Source: Bradyrhizobium iriomotense (lineage in GTDB: Bacteria; Pseudomonadota; Alphaproteobacteria; Rhizobiales; Xanthobacteraceae). Taken from it: DNA of 64,000 nucleotides. The stretch covers positions 1-64,000 of the forward strand of contig NZ_JAFCLP010000010.1 in NCBI RefSeq assembly GCF_018129405.1, read 5' to 3'. Made by a program: the position numbers and the translations under genes. Within the stretch, counting starts at the first letter, position 1. Every line of letters starts with the position of its first letter. Below the pieces are notes generated by a model. It saw only the letters and a program-made list of their open reading frames with translations, was not told the origin of the DNA and did no database searches. Below, piece after piece: positions 59,608-64,000 of the stretch.

Positions 59608-60372
59608 ATGGAATACCCTAACCATGAGATTGAACCGCTCCTTGGATTGCATGGTCGCGTCCTCGTTCTGGCCGGCGCATCGGGCAGCATTGGTCGCCAG
59701 ATCCTTGATCGGCTCACCAAGGCCGGAGCTACAGTGCGTGCGGTGGATCGCGATGTCTCAGCCCTTCGCACCAATCCCGCCTCCGAGCGGATCCTCGTGG
59801 TCGAGGCCGATGCCGGCAATGAAGCAGGCGCGAGTTCGGTCCAGGAAGCGGTCTCAAGACCGCGGCGCGTGGACATCCTGATCAACAATGCGGGATATCT
59901 TCCCACGCAGACTTTCGACGCGATCTCCTACTCGGAGTGGTCCGAAGTCGTGCGGATCAGTCTCGACAGCGTGTTCCTGATGACAGGTGCCGTGCTGCCG
60001 CTCATGCGTCAGGGAGGCTCGGGACGCTTCGTGAACGTCGGGTCGGCAAGCCTCTTCCGGGGCGTCGCAGACGGGGTGCACTACGTCGCAGCGAAAGCCG
60101 GCGTGATCGGCTTCTCGCGATCCCTGGCGCGTGCCCTCGGACCTGAAGGAATCACGGTCAACGTGGTCGCACCCGGGTTGACCACGACCCCCGCGACCCT
60201 CGGATTCTTCGGCAAAGAGCGCATCGCGGCGATGGATGCTGGGCGCTCCGTTCCGCGGTCCATTCAGCCCAACGACGTCGTAGGCGCGGTGCTGTTCCTC
60301 GCATCGCCGATGGCGGACTTCATCACGGGGCAGGTCCTGGTCGTCGATGGCGGATCCATGATGAACAACTAG
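59608..60372 (+). CDS. SDR-family oxidoreductase
   Basis: A 254-residue short-chain dehydrogenase. Start taken at ATG 59608 because of GGTGAGG upstream; an in-frame ATG at 59548 would add 20 residues. Motifs: VLVLAGASGSIGRQI, ILINNAGYLP, FVNVGSASLF (Ser), and HYVAAKAGVIGFSRSLARA (YxxxK). It follows the first SDR in the same orientation and precedes gentisate dioxygenase, suggesting a role in side-chain or ring-intermediate conversion. Confidence 0.85.
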   Translation: MEYPNHEIEPLLGLHGRVLVLAGASGSIGRQILDRLTKAGATVRAVDRDVSALRTNPASERILVVEADAGNEAGASSVQEAVSRPRRVDILINNAGYLPTQTFDAISYSEWSEVVRISLDSVFLMTGAVLPLMRQGGSGRFVNVGSASLFRGVADGVHYVAAKAGVIGFSRSLARALGPEGITVNVVAPGLTTTPATLGFFGKERIAAMDAGRSVPRSIQPNDVVGAVLFLASPMADFITGQVLVVDGGSMMNN

Positions 60373-60460
60373 GTCATCATCACAAGGCGCTGTAGCCGCA
60401 ACGGACTTGGATCTCGGCGGCTGCCACGATTCGAAATCGATACTACAAAACGGAGATAGT

Positions 60461-61537
60461 ATGCAACTGGATGCGATTATGGCGCCTACAGCCGACACGC
60501 CGGAACGCCGGGCGTTTTACCATAAGATCGACAAGAAGAATCTGACCGCCCTCTGGCTTTCTCTCGCGGAGTTGGTGACCCCGGAGCCGAAGAGCGCATG
60601 CGCACCGGCGAGTTGGCGCTTCAACGATATCCGCGAATACATGCTCGAAGCGGGCAATCTGATCACGGCGAAGGAAGCGGAACGTCGCGTCCTCGTTCTC
60701 GAAAATCCCGGCCTGCGCGGCCAATCGAAGATCACCACGGACATGTATGCTGGCGTGCAGCTCGTCCTGCCCGGCGAGGTCGCGCCCGCCCACCGCCACA
60801 CCCAATCGGCCCTGCGCTTCGTGCTGGAAGGTGAGGGAGCCTATACCGCCGTCAACGGCGAGCGCACGGTGGTGCACGAAGGCGACTTCATCATCACGCC
60901 GCCGTGGGCCTGGCATGATCACGGCAATCCGAGCTCCGATCCGATCTTTTGGCTCGACGGGCTCGACATCCCGGTCGTGCAATTCCTGGACGCGTCATTC
61001 GCCGAACATCTCGCTGTCGACGAACAGCCGATCTTCCGTCCCGAGGGCGACTGCCAGGCGCGCTACGGTGCAAACCTGCTGCCGGTGGACCACAAGACCG
61101 GCGGGGGGACCTCACCCGTCTTCAATTACCCTTATGCCCGCACGCGGGAGGCCCTGGAGAAGATGCGGCGCTCCGGCCAGTGGGACCCATGCCATGGGCT
61201 CAAGATGCGCTACGTAAATCCAATTACCGGCAACCATGCCATGGCCACCATGGCGACCTTCATTCAGCTCTTGCCGAAGGGTTTTTCGACTTCCACCTAC
61301 CGTTCGACGGACGCGACAGTTGTCGTGCCGATCGAGGGAAGCGGGCGCAGTGTCGTCACCAATCGGGCTGGCGAGGATTTCGTCATCGAATGGACCAAGC
61401 GCGACATTTTTGTCGTCCCGTCCTGGCATCGCGTGCGGCACGAAGCGAAAGAGTCCGACGCCGTGCTGTTTTCCTATTCCGACAGGCCGATCCAGGAAGC
61501 TCTGCACCTGTTCCGGGAGGACCGAGGCAATGATTGA
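60461..61537 (+). CDS. Gentisate 1,2-dioxygenase
   Basis: A 358-residue bicupin that cleaves gentisate to maleylpyruvate with Fe(II). Start at ATG 60461 behind ACGGAG. The first cupin carries the iron ligands: H111 and H113 in VAPAHRHTQSALRFVLEG and H152 in ITPPWAWHDHGNP; the second cupin (FVIEWTKRDIFVVPSWHRVR) completes the fold. Length and motifs match known enzymes. It is the ring-cleavage step of the cluster and overlaps the next gene. Confidence 0.93.
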   Translation: MQLDAIMAPTADTPERRAFYHKIDKKNLTALWLSLAELVTPEPKSACAPASWRFNDIREYMLEAGNLITAKEAERRVLVLENPGLRGQSKITTDMYAGVQLVLPGEVAPAHRHTQSALRFVLEGEGAYTAVNGERTVVHEGDFIITPPWAWHDHGNPSSDPIFWLDGLDIPVVQFLDASFAEHLAVDEQPIFRPEGDCQARYGANLLPVDHKTGGGTSPVFNYPYARTREALEKMRRSGQWDPCHGLKMRYVNPITGNHAMATMATFIQLLPKGFSTSTYRSTDATVVVPIEGSGRSVVTNRAGEDFVIEWTKRDIFVVPSWHRVRHEAKESDAVLFSYSDRPIQEALHLFREDRGND

Positions 61538-62231
61538 GAGCAAAAGCGAATTCGTGATTCCGCCGCCCCCGACATCATCCGTTGCAGTCGCAGGAACGAA
61601 GGCTCGCTTTCCTGTGCGTCGCATCATCTGCGTGGGCCGCAATTATGCGGCTCACGCTCGGGAGATGGGACGCGATCCGGACCGCGAGCCACCGTTCTTC
61701 TTCCTCAAGCCCGCCGACACGGTCGTCGATGATGGGGCAACCCTGCCGTATCCGCCCGATACGAACACTTTCCACTTCGAGATCGAGCTCGTCGTCGCGA
61801 TTGGCAAGCAGGGGTTCGACATCCCTGTCGAGAGCGCGCTGGATCATGTTTACGGATATGCCGTCGGGATCGACCTGACGCGGCGCGACCTCCAACTGCA
61901 GGCGCGCGAACAGGGGCGTCCATGGGACTGGGGCAAGGGTTTCGACCGATCCGCTCCGATCGCCCCCATTCTCCCTGTTGATAAAGTCGGCCACCCGCAA
62001 TCGGGGCGAATATGGCTCGCTGTCGACGGAAAGCTGAAGCAGGATTCGGACATCGCAAAATTGACATGGCCGGTGCGCGACATCATCTCCATCGCCTCGC
62101 GGTCAATGGAGCTAATGCCCGGCGATCTCGTCATGACCGGCACGCCGGAAGGCGTCGGCCCTGTCGAGCGCGGGGAAACGTTGACCGGCGGGGTGGCCGG
62201 GCTCGGAGAGATCAAGATCAAAATAGCCTGA
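61530..62231 (+). CDS. Fumarylpyruvate hydrolase (FAH family)
   Basis: A 233-residue FAH-fold hydrolase, start at ATG 61530 overlapping the dioxygenase stop. Metal-binding E84-x-E86 (FHFEIELVVAIG) and D115 (AVGIDLTRRDLQ) are present, and GDLVMTGTPEGVGPVERGE is the C-terminal family signature. Such enzymes cleave fumarylpyruvate, or maleylpyruvate directly, into pyruvate and fumarate or maleate. No isomerase gene is present in the window, so direct maleylpyruvate hydrolysis or an isomerase elsewhere is implied. Confidence 0.9.
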   Translation: MIESKSEFVIPPPPTSSVAVAGTKARFPVRRIICVGRNYAAHAREMGRDPDREPPFFFLKPADTVVDDGATLPYPPDTNTFHFEIELVVAIGKQGFDIPVESALDHVYGYAVGIDLTRRDLQLQAREQGRPWDWGKGFDRSAPIAPILPVDKVGHPQSGRIWLAVDGKLKQDSDIAKLTWPVRDIISIASRSMELMPGDLVMTGTPEGVGPVERGETLTGGVAGLGEIKIKIA

Positions 62232-62650
62232 CCCCATGCAAGTTGGGAGCTGTCCTGGCAAGGAGCACTTTGCAATTCTGGTGCAGCTCTCAACGGGTTT
62301 TCTCAGTCCACTCGTTGAGCTCAACGTGTCTCGGCATCGCGATGATGAGTGAGTGCTATCGCGTGAGCCAGTTCCTTGCCTCTAAATATGTCGAGGGCGG
62401 TGGTGCGAAACAAAACTGACGTGGGCGTAAGGCCCCGCAGCCTGCGCAACCCGGCCGACTAGCACTTTGCGCAGATCGGTTACCAGACCGCCCCAAAGTC
62501 CTCCGTAGCGCTCCGAAATCGGTCAGACCCGGCCCCAACACTGCAGGAAGACGGCGCGTGGTTCGGTGACACCGGGGTGCAGAGTTCGAAGCCTCCGCTA
62601 CGATCGTTAGATCGCTCACGAGTTCGGCGGAGGCGATAGCCCCTCTTGGT

Positions 62651-62667
62651 TGTGAGGTTTTCTCACA
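62651..62667. promoter_or_regulatory. Inverted repeat upstream of the TRAP gene
   Basis: TGTGAG-GTTTT-CTCACA, a perfect 6-bp inverted repeat 127 bases upstream of the transporter start; a candidate operator. The 62232-62793 gap also holds a hairpin TCAACG...CGTTGA (62290-62318) downstream of the hydrolase gene that may terminate it, and no gene I can support. Confidence 0.4.
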
Positions 62668-62793
62668 CCTTCCTGCTCACTTTTCCGATCCCCGCGGCAG
62701 CCGTTCGCAATTAGTATCCAGCCCAACGATCGCAAATAGAGACCAGGGAGCGAACATGCTGCTGCATTGCAGCTTTGGCCAAAGGGGGGCGCC

Positions 62794-64000
62794 ATGAGCG
62801 CCGTTCCTCAAGGCTCTATCACAGGCACTTTCGAAAGCCCGGGACACCTAAGCAACGCGTTGATGCTCGTCGATCGCGCCATCGGAGCAAGCGTTGAAGC
62901 TTGTGCCGCCTTATTGGTCGCGGCGGAAGTCGTCGTTTTGTTTGCGGGTGTGGTCAGTCGCTATGTGTTCCACAGTCCCATCCTCTGGACCGACGAATTG
63001 GGGTCCTTTTTGTTTCTCTGGCTGGCTATGCTTGGTGCTGCGGTCGCATTTCGCAACGGCAGCCACATGCGCATGACCGCGGTGGTGTCGCTAACCGGCC
63101 CACGTCTATGGCCACTGTTCGAAAGTTTTGCGCTCGCAGCGTGTCTTGCCTTCATCCTGATGACGCTGGGACCGGCGCTCGAGTTCGCGTACGAGGAAAT
63201 CGTGATCACTACGCCGGCGCTCCAGATTTCGAGCGCCTGGCGCGCCAGCGCGCTGCCAGTTGGCCTCGGTTTGATGCTGATGACTGGAGTTATCTCCCTA
63301 CTTCGCTCGCCGAACCGTATCGCCTCTATGGTGGCGATCCTGATCGTCGCGTTAGTGGCAGGCGCATTCTATAGCCTCAGCGGCGCGCTACCGAAATTAG
63401 GGAATTACAATCTGCTCCTGTTCTTCGTCGGACTCGTTGGTGCTCTCGTATTGGCTGGTGTCCCAATCGCGTTCGCATTTGGGCTTGCAACGTTTGGATA
63501 CATCGCGCTTACGACGCGGCTTCCGACCCTTGTGGTCATTGGTCGGATGGACGAGGGGATGAGCCATCTGATCCTCCTCGCCGTTCCGTTGTTCGTCTTT
63601 CTTGGCCTGCTGATCGAGATGACAGGGATGGCGCGGGCAATGGTCGGCTTTCTGGCCAATCTGCTCGGGCACGTACGTGGCGGCTTGTCTTACGTGCTCG
63701 TCGGTGCGATGTATCTTATGTCGGGGATATCAGGCTCCAAAGCCGCAGACATGGCAGCTGTTGCGCCAGTCCTTTTCCCGGAAATGCGATCGCGCGGCGC
63801 ACGGGACGGCGATCTTGTTGCACTCCTGGCCGCGACAGGCGCGCAGACCGAAACGATCCCGCCCTCCATCGTATTGATTACGATCGGTTCCGTCACTGGC
63901 GTCTCTATATCCGCGCTCTTCACCGGCGGGATGCTTCCCGGAGCTGTGCTGGGTGTCATGCTCTGTTTCCTCGTCTGGTGGCGTTATCGGCGCGAGGATC
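62794..64000 (+). CDS. Fused DctQM TRAP transporter, 5' part
   Basis: ATG at 62794 opens a frame that stays open to the window end (402 codons). The N-terminal third is a DctQ-type small permease (VVLFAGVVSRYVFHSPILWT, then DELGSFLFLWLAMLGAAVAF); after a linker the DctM large permease begins (FFVGLVGALVLAGVPIAFAF, then VPLFVFLGLLIEMTGMARAM and MYLMSGISGSKAADMAAVAP). This is a fused DctQM TRAP transporter importing a carboxylate with Na+; the binding protein would be encoded nearby outside the window. It may import a substrate for the gentisate cluster. Confidence 0.88.
   Translation, partial: MSAVPQGSITGTFESPGHLSNALMLVDRAIGASVEACAALLVAAEVVVLFAGVVSRYVFHSPILWTDELGSFLFLWLAMLGAAVAFRNGSHMRMTAVVSLTGPRLWPLFESFALAACLAFILMTLGPALEFAYEEIVITTPALQISSAWRASALPVGLGLMLMTGVISLLRSPNRIASMVAILIVALVAGAFYSLSGALPKLGNYNLLLFFVGLVGALVLAGVPIAFAFGLATFGYIALTTRLPTLVVIGRMDEGMSHLILLAVPLFVFLGLLIEMTGMARAMVGFLANLLGHVRGGLSYVLVGAMYLMSGISGSKAADMAAVAPVLFPEMRSRGARDGDLVALLAATGAQTETIPPSIVLITIGSVTGVSISALFTGGMLPGAVLGVMLCFLVWWRYRRED

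Overview
The window looks like part of a large conjugative repABC-type plasmid (or a chromosome-borne derivative of one) from an alphaproteobacterium of the Hyphomicrobiales, most likely the Bradyrhizobium/Nitrobacter/Rhodopseudomonas side. The evidence is the high GC content, the repABC replicon with GTT-N4-GC-N4-AAC parS sites, an RHE_PE00001-type protein, two DUF736 genes, the ArdC/ParB-like/DUF1419/toprim module, and a LuxR-LuxI pair in front of a VirB secretion operon. The species is inferred from gene families only.

Layout. 1-2 kb: the 3' end of a STAND-type NTPase gene and a small pseudogene. 2-6 kb: mobilisation and partition block on the minus strand (VirD2-like relaxase, MobC, a probable oriT with an IncP-like nic core, ParB, ParA and ParB-site-like palindromes). 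6-8.5 kb: small plasmid proteins including the first DUF736. 8.5-14.1 kb: repABC (minus strand) with an antisense ctRNA between repB and repC, a RepA operator and four parS copies, three of them in a gene-free region upstream of repA. 14.1-23.2 kb: accessory island with an RHE_PE00001-type protein, an AbiEi antitoxin whose toxin partner is wrecked, a GIY-YIG protein, an Abi/HEPN protein with a candidate small RNA, a SLATT-like membrane protein with a small Cys-motif partner, a translationally coupled recombinase/WGR/restriction-endonuclease operon (the WGR gene is interrupted by TGA exactly at the W of WGR), and a HEPN-motif protein. 23.2-38 kb: plasmid housekeeping module on the minus strand (second DUF736, ArdC, several uncharacterised plasmid proteins, a ParB-like protein, a giant DUF1419-methylase-helicase reading frame, toprim protein). 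38.5-53.5 kb: WGR protein, LuxR, LuxI and a complete VirB1-VirB11/VirD4 type IV secretion operon plus an LPD7 relaxase-accessory protein.

At 53.6-53.9 kb there is a boundary: a tRNA-Lys 3' remnant and degenerate tandem repeats resembling an insertion-sequence end. Beyond it (54-64 kb) lies an aromatic catabolic cluster of different character: IclR regulator, aromatic-acid MFS transporter, an unusual flavin monooxygenase with an NTF2-like N-terminus, two SDR dehydrogenases (the first frameshifted in a 7-G run), gentisate 1,2-dioxygenase, fumarylpyruvate hydrolase, and a fused DctQM TRAP transporter running off the end.

How it works together: RepABC and a second ParAB system would keep the replicon; AHL sensing would switch on the luxI-virB-virD4 operon; MobC and relaxase would nick oriT and deliver DNA through the VirB channel; ArdC and the defence island would act in host conflict; the cargo would let the host take up an aromatic compound and funnel it through gentisate.
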